38,894 nucleotides of DNA from an uncultured Saprospiraceae bacterium (lineage in GTDB: Bacteria; Bacteroidota; Bacteroidia; Chitinophagales; Saprospiraceae), in contig CALLMH010000055.1 of assembly GCA_938007965.1 (NCBI GenBank), positions 1-38,894 of the forward strand, given 5' to 3'. Position 1 is the first letter of the stretch. Every line of letters begins with the position of its first letter. The position numbers were made by a program, and so were the translations under genes. Positions 7,444 through 16,154 of the stretch are shown piece by piece. The notes below the pieces were generated by a model that saw only the letters and a list, made by a program, of their open reading frames with translations, was not told the DNA's origin and made no database searches.

Positions 7444-9291
7444 CTAGTGCTGGACAATGATCTTCCGACAATTACTATAGTCACTACGATTCGTATACCG
7501 AAGTATATAAATGCCGCTCACCAGTTTTGATGTATTGATTGTCAATTTTCGATTTGTCTGCCGAATAATACGAGACACTATAACTTCCCCATCAAGACTT
7601 AAGATTTCGACTTTATGCACATCATTATCTAATCCATCAATATGAATAAGATCATTGGCAGGGTTCGGATAGACGGCCCATTCGTTGATCTGATATGATT
7701 CCGGAGAAGAGGTACTCATATCATCGTAGGCATTGGGGCCAACATCATCTGGAGTCAATGGGGCATACCGTACACTAGTCATGCTAAAATGATCCGCTCC
7801 AGGATTACTAATCTGTGGTCGTTCCTGCCCTTCGATATCTTCGTTCACTATAGTTACAGCTGCATTATGGTCATAAGTTGGGGTGTTTTCTGTCGATCTC
7901 CAGAGGCCAGCTACCTCATCATATACGAGATGAGGATTTTCATTAGTGACCTCTGCATTAGCAAATGTAGTAGATGACCCACCCGACAATATTGTAGCCT
8001 CTTCAGTAGGATACATGAGATTACTATGCCAAGTAATATTATCCCCTTGATCATTATCAGAATCTACGATTGCGACCATGCTATTAGTAGATCCTGTGAT
8101 TAGATTATTTGAGATGATGATGTCTTCTAAGTCCTTATTGTAATTATCATTATTATCAAAACCTATCTCAATCCCATGAGTATTATTGACGAGGGTATTA
8201 TAAGCTATAGTGACTCGCTCAGCTCTAAAATGTTTCGACAAGTTAGAGCTCTGTCCGTCGATAGCATCCCCTAGTGTAAGAGTAATCGGCGCATCCCATC
8301 TTGTACCATTCAGTCCCTCCATGTAATTATTGATAATCAAGTGATCTGTACCATATATACGAATACCTCCTGTGAATAGAGAAGAACCTGTAGAGGAGAC
8401 TCCTATCGGCTTTTCATTGCCAAAGAAGTAATTTCCCTCCACCCTATTCCTATTGCCGTGTCGGAGAGAAAGAGTACCATAACTAGACGAAAAAGTATTG
8501 TGCCTGATGATATTGTCACAAGACTTTACGGACACAATTTCTGGATCGCCATCACAATCTTCGAATAAGTTATTCTCTACAATTGTGTAGCCACTACTGA
8601 GAGACATCTCACTCCATCCTATACGGATCGATTCCTGTTCATTGACCGCTCTGGGTCCATTATTTATAAAGTGATTGTGGTCAATTCTATCATTTTGTGA
8701 TTGATAATAAGTTTCGTCCGATCCTGTATCCACAAACGAACCATCAATAGTAATATAATGGCCAGGGGTCTCTTTGTTCCTAAAGATATTATGATCTATC
8801 CGATTGTCATGACTGGGATACTGAAATGGAAGTGTATTATCATTCCAAACTCCACCAACGAAGACCCACTTTATAGATTCTGTAGTTTCTAACTCGAATA
8901 CATTTCTCGATATCCTTATATTATTGCTGCCTTCCAATTTCACAAGTGAGTCTTCTCCCTGTCCATCAAAGACAAATCCCTCTAGGGTCATATATGCTGA
9001 TTTCTTAAATACAAAATGAGATTCCCCCTTCAATATCACCCCACCAATTGTCTCAGCTTTGATAATAATTGGATTATCCGCTGTAGCTATATTTTCAAAA
9101 CTTGCTTCAAAGTCATTGTAAATACCATCTGTAACTACAAAAACTCCTCCTCCCGAAGACGCATTTACAGCATCTGCCAGATCATCAGCATCAGTAAAAT
9201 GGGACTGTGCAGATAGCTGAAGACCTATCGAAATCAAGAGCATAGAAATAAAAATTTTTGCTCCGAAACCACATTTTTTCTTATAATTCAC
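7444..9291 (-). CDS. PL6-family polysaccharide lyase (alginate or chondroitin lyase) with T9SS tail
   Basis: The 615-residue protein has a signal peptide (ends LSAQS near residue 30), a right-handed parallel beta-helix rich in N-x-I/F repeats, and a T9SS type A sorting domain (about 535-615, with VYPNPANDLIHI). Key PL6 features line up with chondroitinase B: calcium-binding NEQESIR (217-223), E251, the catalytic lysine K256 in IVSVKSCDN and the catalytic arginine R277 in LSLRHGN. The spacing of 21 residues between K and R equals that of chondroitinase B (K250, R271). Position 249 is an aspartate where a glutamate is usual. The family cleaves uronate polysaccharides by beta-elimination; alginate is the likelier substrate for a marine bacterium. 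It is predicted to be secreted. Confidence 0.88.
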   Translation of the reverse strand: MNYKKKCGFGAKIFISMLLISIGLQLSAQSHFTDADDLADAVNASSGGGVFVVTDGIYNDFEASFENIATADNPIIIKAETIGGVILKGESHFVFKKSAYMTLEGFVFDGQGEDSLVKLEGSNNIRISRNVFELETTESIKWVFVGGVWNDNTLPFQYPSHDNRIDHNIFRNKETPGHYITIDGSFVDTGSDETYYQSQNDRIDHNHFINNGPRAVNEQESIRIGWSEMSLSSGYTIVENNLFEDCDGDPEIVSVKSCDNIIRHNTFSSSYGTLSLRHGNRNRVEGNYFFGNEKPIGVSSTGSSLFTGGIRIYGTDHLIINNYMEGLNGTRWDAPITLTLGDAIDGQSSNLSKHFRAERVTIAYNTLVNNTHGIEIGFDNNDNYNKDLEDIIISNNLITGSTNSMVAIVDSDNDQGDNITWHSNLMYPTEEATILSGGSSTTFANAEVTNENPHLVYDEVAGLWRSTENTPTYDHNAAVTIVNEDIEGQERPQISNPGADHFSMTSVRYAPLTPDDVGPNAYDDMSTSSPESYQINEWAVYPNPANDLIHIDGLDNDVHKVEILSLDGEVIVSRIIRQTNRKLTINTSKLVSGIYILRYTNRSDYSNCRKIIVQH

Positions 9292-9372
9292 TTGTTATAC
9301 ATTTTACTGTTTTTCCACTTCGCCGGAAGCTTTTTGCAAGCCATGTTATCATCATAGCAATGTGGACTACTA

Positions 9373-10584
9373 CTAAGTATTCGTTTGTACGTCATCCCAT
9401 TCTTGATCTTGATATCTGACAAGCCAGTTTAAGGAATAATGACGCTCATATATTACACTAGGATTAATGCCTCCACCCACCGTTTGTCCGTGCATACGAG
9501 CATCCACACACGCCCAGTTCATTCTATATATTTTATCCAGCTCATCTAATATTTCGTTTTTCGATCTAAGCGTACAATTTTGAGAAAAATCATCTCTACT
9601 CGGTTTAAGTATCGTGCCTACTATATCTTGCACGTCACATATATCACTAGGATACTTCAACTCCTTCGCATAGCCCAATGCCCATAACATCGTATAGAGA
9701 CTCTCATATCTCCAAGTGGCATACGACTTTTGATGATCTGTGAGTACTTCGGTATTTAGGATTTCATCCTCTCTAGGAGTAAACTTATCTATATTTTTTT
9801 CTTCTATAGGTCGCTTAAGTTGTTCACGTGTTACGCCTTCACCTTTTGCAGCGATGACCATAAGTGCATATGCTCTATCTATGACATCGTTCCTATCTCT
9901 GAGTGTCATATTATCTGATGATATGAGACACGGAAGATTAGTATTTACTTTGATTCCATTTTCATTTAAGATTCTTTGTGATCGCAATTTTCTCGACCGT
10001 TGCTCTTCATTGTACTCGTCCTTGGGTTCATCATGATATTTTGCATCTACCCGCACATCCATATCTGAAAGTTCGCTAATCCCATTGGTATCCAATATGA
10101 GCGCGAAGTCCTTATCCACAAAATGCTGCCCAGAAGATTTCGTAAATACTGCATTAGGCTGAGCAAATATAAATCCATCTATCATTTGGACTATTTCTTC
10201 TAGTACCGCTTTGAAATCATCGTTTATATTTGGCTCTGCAATGAATGGCATCTCACTATTAGCTGCACTGACCTTATATAGAAACTTACCTTTTACCGTT
10301 TCGTTTTGAGCGGGTAAGGACTGTATGAAGTTGACCATTCCTGATAGATTTTGAGTAAGACCGCATTCTACTGTATCAAGCTTGTAAGATGGATTTTTTC
10401 GCTCTCTGTAGTTGATTTTGAGCGTTTTAGTCTTCCCGAAGAAACCACCTTTAATCGTCGCTATGAGTGATTTTTGTAATCCTCCATCATTGAACTCGAC
10501 CTTTGCTTTTGGCAGCTTTGTTTTGACGATATCTACTACTTTATCAAATTCAAGATGATGACTATATATTGTGCAATTTTCCAT
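9373..10584 (-). CDS. DUF4272-domain protein
   Basis: This 403-residue cytoplasmic protein has no signal peptide. Residues ~195-395 resemble the DUF4272 family: RSQRILNENGIKVNTNLPCL, then RAYALMVIAAKGEG, WRYESLYTMLWALGYAKEL and a CTLRSKNEILDELDKIYRMNWACVDAR block. The N-terminal half (1-190) has no match that I know. The molecular function of DUF4272 is unknown. The gene starts two bases after the stop of the 105-residue gene upstream, so the two form an operon. The family assignment is from memory. Confidence 0.7.
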   Translation of the reverse strand: MENCTIYSHHLEFDKVVDIVKTKLPKAKVEFNDGGLQKSLIATIKGGFFGKTKTLKINYRERKNPSYKLDTVECGLTQNLSGMVNFIQSLPAQNETVKGKFLYKVSAANSEMPFIAEPNINDDFKAVLEEIVQMIDGFIFAQPNAVFTKSSGQHFVDKDFALILDTNGISELSDMDVRVDAKYHDEPKDEYNEEQRSRKLRSQRILNENGIKVNTNLPCLISSDNMTLRDRNDVIDRAYALMVIAAKGEGVTREQLKRPIEEKNIDKFTPREDEILNTEVLTDHQKSYATWRYESLYTMLWALGYAKELKYPSDICDVQDIVGTILKPSRDDFSQNCTLRSKNEILDELDKIYRMNWACVDARMHGQTVGGGINPSVIYERHYSLNWLVRYQDQEWDDVQTNT

Positions 10585-10586
10585 TT

Positions 10587-10904
10587 TTAGATTGATTGAT
10601 ATTGGCTGTGAATTGTATCTTCAATAAGCGATTTAATCCTATCAAAATTTACAGAATCTTCATAAGAAAATTCTAAGTTCTGAGAATATATGGTAGCGCT
10701 CCATCTTTGAAGTTTGTCTAATTCTAAATCAGGATTATTGAAAAAACAGAATTTCATTTTTTTCGAGAGGAATATTAAAGACACAATGATATCCCCATCG
10801 TTATGCCACATTGTTTGATTCCATTTTTTAATTGGTTGTAGCGATGGAAAACTGGTTCCGAGTAGTGTTTCAAATTGAGACTGATGTTCTAGTAATATAC
10901 TCAT
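10587..10904 (-). CDS. Small hypothetical protein upstream of the DUF4272 gene
   Basis: This 105-residue protein is of unknown function and has no signal peptide or membrane segment. The central part (MWHNDGDIIVSLIFLSKKMKF) faintly recalls the DUF1801/YdhG fold, in which a short aromatic motif precedes strands, but the likeness is too weak for an assignment. It is the first gene of a two-gene operon with the DUF4272 gene, two bases apart. Confidence 0.6.
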   Translation of the reverse strand: MSILLEHQSQFETLLGTSFPSLQPIKKWNQTMWHNDGDIIVSLIFLSKKMKFCFFNNPDLELDKLQRWSATIYSQNLEFSYEDSVNFDRIKSLIEDTIHSQYQSI

Positions 10905-11026
10905 TTTAATAGATTAGATGCCTATAGAAATTTAAGATTTGTTTCTAAGATTTATATACAGATATGTACTTTGCTGTTTTGTAAATATTTTTGATAAAAA
11001 AGTAATATGCCTATCATGATCTACGT

Positions 11027-14000
11027 CTATTCAACGCCTTTTTCCTCATGCAATATGGCTTTACCGCTTCCTGTCAGTGGGTGACTGCCTTCTGCACCAT
11101 TATCCGTATAGGTAGCAGATACCACCATTACTTTACCTTCACTATTTTTTGCAGGAGTGATTTTTCCTTTGGGTGGCAATCGATTCTTGTCATCTTCTTT
11201 AGCTAGAGAGAGGATATATTTGATCATCTTTTTGACATCGGCAGGTTTGGCATCACTGTTTGCAGGCATTACATTTTCGCCCCACACACCCGTGCCTCCA
11301 TTTATGATCTTACTTCTGAGATATCCTGAGCTACTAGATTTAGCATTGTACTTGTCAGCTATCTCCGTGTAGGACGGTCCTATTGATGCTTCATTTACTT
11401 TATGACATGATCTACAGATACTATTTTTGACCAGTGATTCTCCGAGTGAGATATCGGATACTTCCTGATGACCTGTAGCGACACTGGCTTCATCGAATCC
11501 ATCTACATAATCTACAGAAACATGGATTTTTGAGAGATCTATTTCTTGGCCATCTTCTGCGTCTACTACATTTACATTGTAAGACACCTCTTGTCCTAAT
11601 GCATAAGTTTTTGCATCTACCCCTTGTAGATTGATCTTAATTTCTGGTCTTGTGTTGCCGCTTACTATATTTACTATGCCACTCTTAGTGACGAGACCTT
11701 CCTCATCTAAGACTTCTACTTGTGCTTTGTACATCCCTGGTTCCGTATAGGTATGCACTATTTTGGGTGTTTTGGTTGTTTTTATTTGATCGTCACCAAA
11801 GTTCCAGTTGTAGGTCATATGATCGCTCTCTGGATCTTCTGATTCTACATCGAACTCTACGGTGAGTGGTGACTTACCAGAAGATATATTGGATACGAAT
11901 GTTTTTATTTTTGGGGCGCGGTTCCCTGGATTATATTCTATTACAGACAACCCCGAATCATCGTTCTGTACAAACCATCCTGTTCCATATTCTAAGAGGT
12001 ACAACTGGCCATTAGGTCCGAGTTCCATGTCTATAAGATTGTTTAATTTGACATCGGACGCAAATGGTTCCATCTTCTTATACGAGCCATCTTCATTGAG
12101 TGTTACGGCTTTCATCCAGCCCCTCATCCAATCATAGATAAATACTTTTCCATCATAGGCATCTGGCAACTTCTGATCACCTTCGAAGTCAGCTGTATAA
12201 TATGTAGGCCCTGCCATGGCATTCCGCCCGCCACTTGCTAACCCATCAAAATCCGATGACTTATCATATGGATAATAGACAAATGCTCCTTGCGCAGGTG
12301 GCAGTTCTCTAAGTCCGGTATTATTTCTAGAATCATTGATCGGTGCCAATGGATCGAATGTCGCTCCTGATTGACCATTAGAGTAATCGTAATCTACGTA
12401 TGGCTTATTATTCCCTATGAATAGCGGCCAACCGTAGTTTCCTGGTTCGCGAGCCTGATTCATCTCATCGTAGCCTTTTGGACCTCGATTTTTTAGATCG
12501 TCATCCGCTGCATCGGGTCCCACATCTCCCCAGTAGACATACCCTTTGTGCGGATCTACTGATATCCGATAAGGATTACGATGTCCCATAGTATAGATTT
12601 CTGGTCGAGTCAATTCTGTCCCTACTGGAAATAGATTACCGTCAGGAATTGTATAGGTACCATCTTCTTCTACTTTTATCCTCAATATTTTCCCCCTGAG
12701 GTCATTCGTATTTGCAGAAGAGCGCCTCGCATCATATTGTTTCTTGCCAGGAAGATCATTTAATGGGGCGAATCCATTATTGACATACTCCGCATCTTCA
12801 TCATCAAACGGAGTAGAATTATCTCCAGTAGATAAGTACAATAGGCCACCTGGACCAAAAGCAATAGAACCTCCAGTATGACAACATATCTGCCGATCAC
12901 TTGCGACATCTAGGATCACCTGCTCGGTTTCCATCTGTAACTTATTTTCCAAAAATTTGAATCTAGAAAGTCTATTCACCGCCAGATTACCTTTAGGTGC
13001 ATAGTAGGTGTATAGCCATTGATTATCTGCATAATTAGGATCAGCTTGTAATCCCATGAATCCTTCCTCCGCATTCACCCCATCGACACCTGATTCATCA
13101 TACACTTCGAGCCTGCCTACGTCGGTAAGTTCTTTTGTCGCTGCATTGTACATCTTCAGTCCACCTGATCTTTCGGCAATCAGCACATCGAGATTTGGCA
13201 ATACGGTCATCTCTGTTGGCTCATCGAATTGGCCCATAGAGAGCGGAACTTTTGAGAACCTATCACTATTTACCATAGATATCGTCCTCGCCTTAGAATA
13301 ATCTAATTTTTTGTTGTCCCCGATTACATATTTGATCCCTTCGACTAGATGCCGCATGAAGAACTCCTCCTTATAACTATCATGCGTATGTCCTAGCGCA
13401 GTATAGAATGCTCGACCGCCATCGTAATCATGATACCACGCCATCGGGTGATATTCTCCATTTATTCCGCCTACATAGGAAGATTCGTCTACGGTCAATA
13501 CCACATTCACATCTGGATTGGTGAGTTTGAAGTTATATAATTCGTCGGTTCTAATCCACTCATTAGGGAGAAAACTCGTAGCCCCGAAGCTGGTATCTTG
13601 CACTATGAATTTTGCCTCTTGGATCTTTGGATGACTGATAAAATATGCACCTACCATCTGCCCATACCACTCCCACTTATATTCTGTATCTGAAGCTGAA
13701 TGAACGCCTACGTATCCACCACCCGACTGTATATAACGCTCGAATGCATTCTCTTGCCCCGCATCTAGCACATCCCCTGTCGTATTGAAAAAGATAACCG
13801 CAGCATATTCAGAGAGTGTCTTTTCATTGAAACACGAAGGATCATCGGTCGTCTCTACTTGTATATTGTGCTCGGCACACATCTCTTTGATCGCTTTGCT
13901 ACCACTGGATATACATTTATGATGATAACCCGCTGTCTTATGAAATAATAATACTTGTGGGTCTCCTGATCGCTTTTTATTAGAGCAACTAGTCAGTAGA

Positions 14001-14041
14001 ATACCGCTTAATATGAGAAGAAGAAGGAATTTTAATTTCAT
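11027..14041 (-). CDS. Lipoprotein with ThuA, sugar dehydrogenase, PKD and cytochrome c modules
   Basis: The 1004-residue protein begins with a lipoprotein signal (LTSC, Cys19). Residues ~31-240 form a ThuA-like domain (VLLFHKTAGYHHKCI, GGGYVGVHSASDTEYKWEWY). About 255-700 is a six-bladed glucose/sorbosone dehydrogenase propeller (AEEGFMGLQADPNY, STGDNSTPF, MGHRNPYRISVDP, GNYGWPLFIG). A PKD domain spans about 707-793. A cytochrome c haem site lies at 876-880 (CRSCH), with M925 in NVMPAN as the probable axial ligand. Such fusions are common in Bacteroidota and Planctomycetota and are thought to oxidise sugars at the cell surface, passing electrons to the haem; substrate and cofactor cannot be told from sequence. 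It neighbours a PL6 lyase and a sulfatase. Confidence 0.9.
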   Translation of the reverse strand: MKLKFLLLLILSGILLTSCSNKKRSGDPQVLLFHKTAGYHHKCISSGSKAIKEMCAEHNIQVETTDDPSCFNEKTLSEYAAVIFFNTTGDVLDAGQENAFERYIQSGGGYVGVHSASDTEYKWEWYGQMVGAYFISHPKIQEAKFIVQDTSFGATSFLPNEWIRTDELYNFKLTNPDVNVVLTVDESSYVGGINGEYHPMAWYHDYDGGRAFYTALGHTHDSYKEEFFMRHLVEGIKYVIGDNKKLDYSKARTISMVNSDRFSKVPLSMGQFDEPTEMTVLPNLDVLIAERSGGLKMYNAATKELTDVGRLEVYDESGVDGVNAEEGFMGLQADPNYADNQWLYTYYAPKGNLAVNRLSRFKFLENKLQMETEQVILDVASDRQICCHTGGSIAFGPGGLLYLSTGDNSTPFDDEDAEYVNNGFAPLNDLPGKKQYDARRSSANTNDLRGKILRIKVEEDGTYTIPDGNLFPVGTELTRPEIYTMGHRNPYRISVDPHKGYVYWGDVGPDAADDDLKNRGPKGYDEMNQAREPGNYGWPLFIGNNKPYVDYDYSNGQSGATFDPLAPINDSRNNTGLRELPPAQGAFVYYPYDKSSDFDGLASGGRNAMAGPTYYTADFEGDQKLPDAYDGKVFIYDWMRGWMKAVTLNEDGSYKKMEPFASDVKLNNLIDMELGPNGQLYLLEYGTGWFVQNDDSGLSVIEYNPGNRAPKIKTFVSNISSGKSPLTVEFDVESEDPESDHMTYNWNFGDDQIKTTKTPKIVHTYTEPGMYKAQVEVLDEEGLVTKSGIVNIVSGNTRPEIKINLQGVDAKTYALGQEVSYNVNVVDAEDGQEIDLSKIHVSVDYVDGFDEASVATGHQEVSDISLGESLVKNSICRSCHKVNEASIGPSYTEIADKYNAKSSSSGYLRSKIINGGTGVWGENVMPANSDAKPADVKKMIKYILSLAKEDDKNRLPPKGKITPAKNSEGKVMVVSATYTDNGAEGSHPLTGSGKAILHEEKGVE

Positions 14042-14577
14042 CTATTTTTTGGTTTTAGAATATAAGATTATTGGTATACTCGTGTTGACTTTCAGCAAGG
14101 CATATATACCTTCGCTTTACAATATTTTCAAATAGGTCTATTATTCTAGCGTAAAATAATCATTTCCTTGGTTTTCTAAGGTTTAGTTATCGGAATTTTA
14201 TCATTCAATATAAAAGTGACTATTTCTCAAAAGATGTACTATGCCGATAAATAATAGATTTGGATATGTGAAGCGGACGGGAAAGTTAATACTGAGCTTT
14301 AAGAGAAGAAACTTGACTATTTTGTGTTCAGTAGTATAACATCATAGATTCAGAACTAAATGTCAGTAAGCGAACTATAATTAGGAATTCTAGTCGAGGC
14401 TATCTACTCGATTACCTTCAGGCTAATTTGTCTTCAAAAATCTATGATAGAATTTATGATTATCAAATATTACGGCTACTCTGGCAGGTATACTCCAAAC
14501 AGAAAATCTAAGCGAATTTTGCAGAAGTAGAACAAAACGAATAATTACTTATCGCCATTGTTGGGCGTTCGTTCTTT
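14042..14577. other. Intergenic region with an intron tail but no gene
   Basis: The 536-bp gap contains the upstream region of the ThuA-type gene (AT-rich, 14042-14260) and the fourth intron tail at 14386-14414. The part 14415-14577, downstream of the sulfatase, shows no hairpin with a T run and no reading frame of note. Confidence 0.4.
14386..14414 (+). mobile_element. Minimal group II intron tail, copy R4
   Basis: These 29 bases match the end of copy R3 at 28 of 29 positions: AATTCTAGTCGAGG, then CTATCTACTCGATTA. Only the 3' strand of the domain VI stem and the intron terminus remain. It lies on the plus strand, opposite to the other three copies and about 10 kb away. It may be an aborted insertion or a decayed relic. 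Confidence 0.55.
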
Positions 14578-16005
14578 TCAATATTCATATTTAGGATTCA
14601 ACTTTGTAGGAATCGGAGCATTAGTATCTTCCCACCATTTTTGTAAATCCTTTAATAGTTCTTGTACTTTTTCAGGCTCGGCTTCTCCCAGATTGTTTTG
14701 CTCTCCAATATCTCTAGATAAGTCATATAGTTCAATAGCATCATCTTCAAAATAGTAGTGCATTTTCCAATCGCCTTTACGTATCACAGAACCCGGTCTT
14801 GTTCTAAATAACGAGTCTCTATTTTCATTATCCTTGCTATCATAAGCCTCTAAATAGATTGGGAAATGCCAAAATAATGGGCGTTCTAGTATTTGGGATT
14901 TAACTTCTAGTACCGAAGAGATATCATCTCCATCTAATTCTAGTTCGCTATTCTCAATACTAGCATAATTCAAAATAGTCGGGAAGATATCGAGATTGGT
15001 TATTGGCACATCGCTTTTTGTATTCGGTTTAATTTTGTTATTATAAACAAAGAAAAAGGGCACTCGAATACCGCCTTCGTAATAACTCCCCTTCCCCGCT
15101 CGTAATGGTTTTTGTTTGGTGATTCCATACAAACCTCCGTTATCTGAAGTAAACACAATCAGAGTATTATCAAAAATATTTTTGTCTTTTAGCGTTTTGA
15201 TAAGCAATCCAATATTTCTATCTAGATTCTCTATCATAGTTGCGTACTTATAGTTTTTTTGACCATTCGAAGGTGCCTTATTCTCATATTTGGGTAATAG
15301 GCTTTCTACTGGCATTATAGGCGTATGTACTGCATAGGGCGAGTAGTTTAAAAAGAATGGAGAAGTAATAGTATCCACAAATTCTATAGCCTTTTCCATT
15401 ATCAAATCAGTTAAATATTCACTTTCCCCTTTAGCGATATTCACGCTTTTGTATGGAGGGTAATAACTTTTTGGAAGACCTGCACGACTACCACCTATAT
15501 TTACATCAAAACCATCTTCAAGCGGATTATTACTCAAATGCCACTTGCCTGCATGACAAGTAGTGTATCCATTATTTTTTAAGACTTCAGAAATTACTGT
15601 GAATTTTGGGGCTAAAATCTTGGTATTTTTAGTTGGAATTAATTTACGGTCTTTAACTTGTCCCCGTTCAGAAGAATTCACCGTATAAATCCCATGGCGT
15701 GGGGTCCACATTCCTGTCATTAAACAGGCCCTACTTGGTGCACAATTTGCTGATGCTGCATAACCATTGGTAAATACCATCCCTTGCTTAGAGAGCGCAT
15801 CAATATTGGGCGTTTCATAATATTCGCTCCCCATAAAAGCAACATCTTTCCACCCCATGTCATCAATGTTTATAATCACAATGCTGGGCTTAACAACAAC
15901 TTTATCTGATGGCCTAATACTGCAAGAACTGACAGATAAAACCAGATAAAATGACATCAATAATATCAGTTTGATGTTTTTATATTTATCTATACAAAAT
16001 CTCAT
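14578..16005 (-). CDS. Sulfatase (arylsulfatase family), lipoprotein
   Basis: The 475-residue enzyme has a lipoprotein signal (SVSSC, Cys28). Metal-binding D48-D49 lie in IINIDDMGW. The S1-type sulfatase signature CAPSRACLMTG starts at C88, the residue converted to formylglycine by a maturase; TPRHGIY follows. A later TSDNGGLYG gives the conserved D-N pair, and GKWHLS the lysine-histidine pair. It should remove sulfate esters from polysaccharide in the periplasm or at the cell surface. The PL6 lyase and the ThuA-type gene nearby suggest sulfated algal or animal glycans, but the substrate cannot be named. The Cys-type (not Ser-type) active site implies an aerobic or anaerobic FGly maturase elsewhere in the genome. 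Confidence 0.93.
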   Translation of the reverse strand: MRFCIDKYKNIKLILLMSFYLVLSVSSCSIRPSDKVVVKPSIVIINIDDMGWKDVAFMGSEYYETPNIDALSKQGMVFTNGYAASANCAPSRACLMTGMWTPRHGIYTVNSSERGQVKDRKLIPTKNTKILAPKFTVISEVLKNNGYTTCHAGKWHLSNNPLEDGFDVNIGGSRAGLPKSYYPPYKSVNIAKGESEYLTDLIMEKAIEFVDTITSPFFLNYSPYAVHTPIMPVESLLPKYENKAPSNGQKNYKYATMIENLDRNIGLLIKTLKDKNIFDNTLIVFTSDNGGLYGITKQKPLRAGKGSYYEGGIRVPFFFVYNNKIKPNTKSDVPITNLDIFPTILNYASIENSELELDGDDISSVLEVKSQILERPLFWHFPIYLEAYDSKDNENRDSLFRTRPGSVIRKGDWKMHYYFEDDAIELYDLSRDIGEQNNLGEAEPEKVQELLKDLQKWWEDTNAPIPTKLNPKYEY

Positions 16006-16154
16006 ATTTCACTTTTAAAAGTTTAATCTAGCGTCCCAGAATGATTCTTATAATACAATATGGTTGACTAATACATAGCCAGCATATCTGTGAAACTAAA
16101 GATACTAAAGTTCCATATAATTCTCTCTAGTGAAATCAGAATTATGAGATATTC

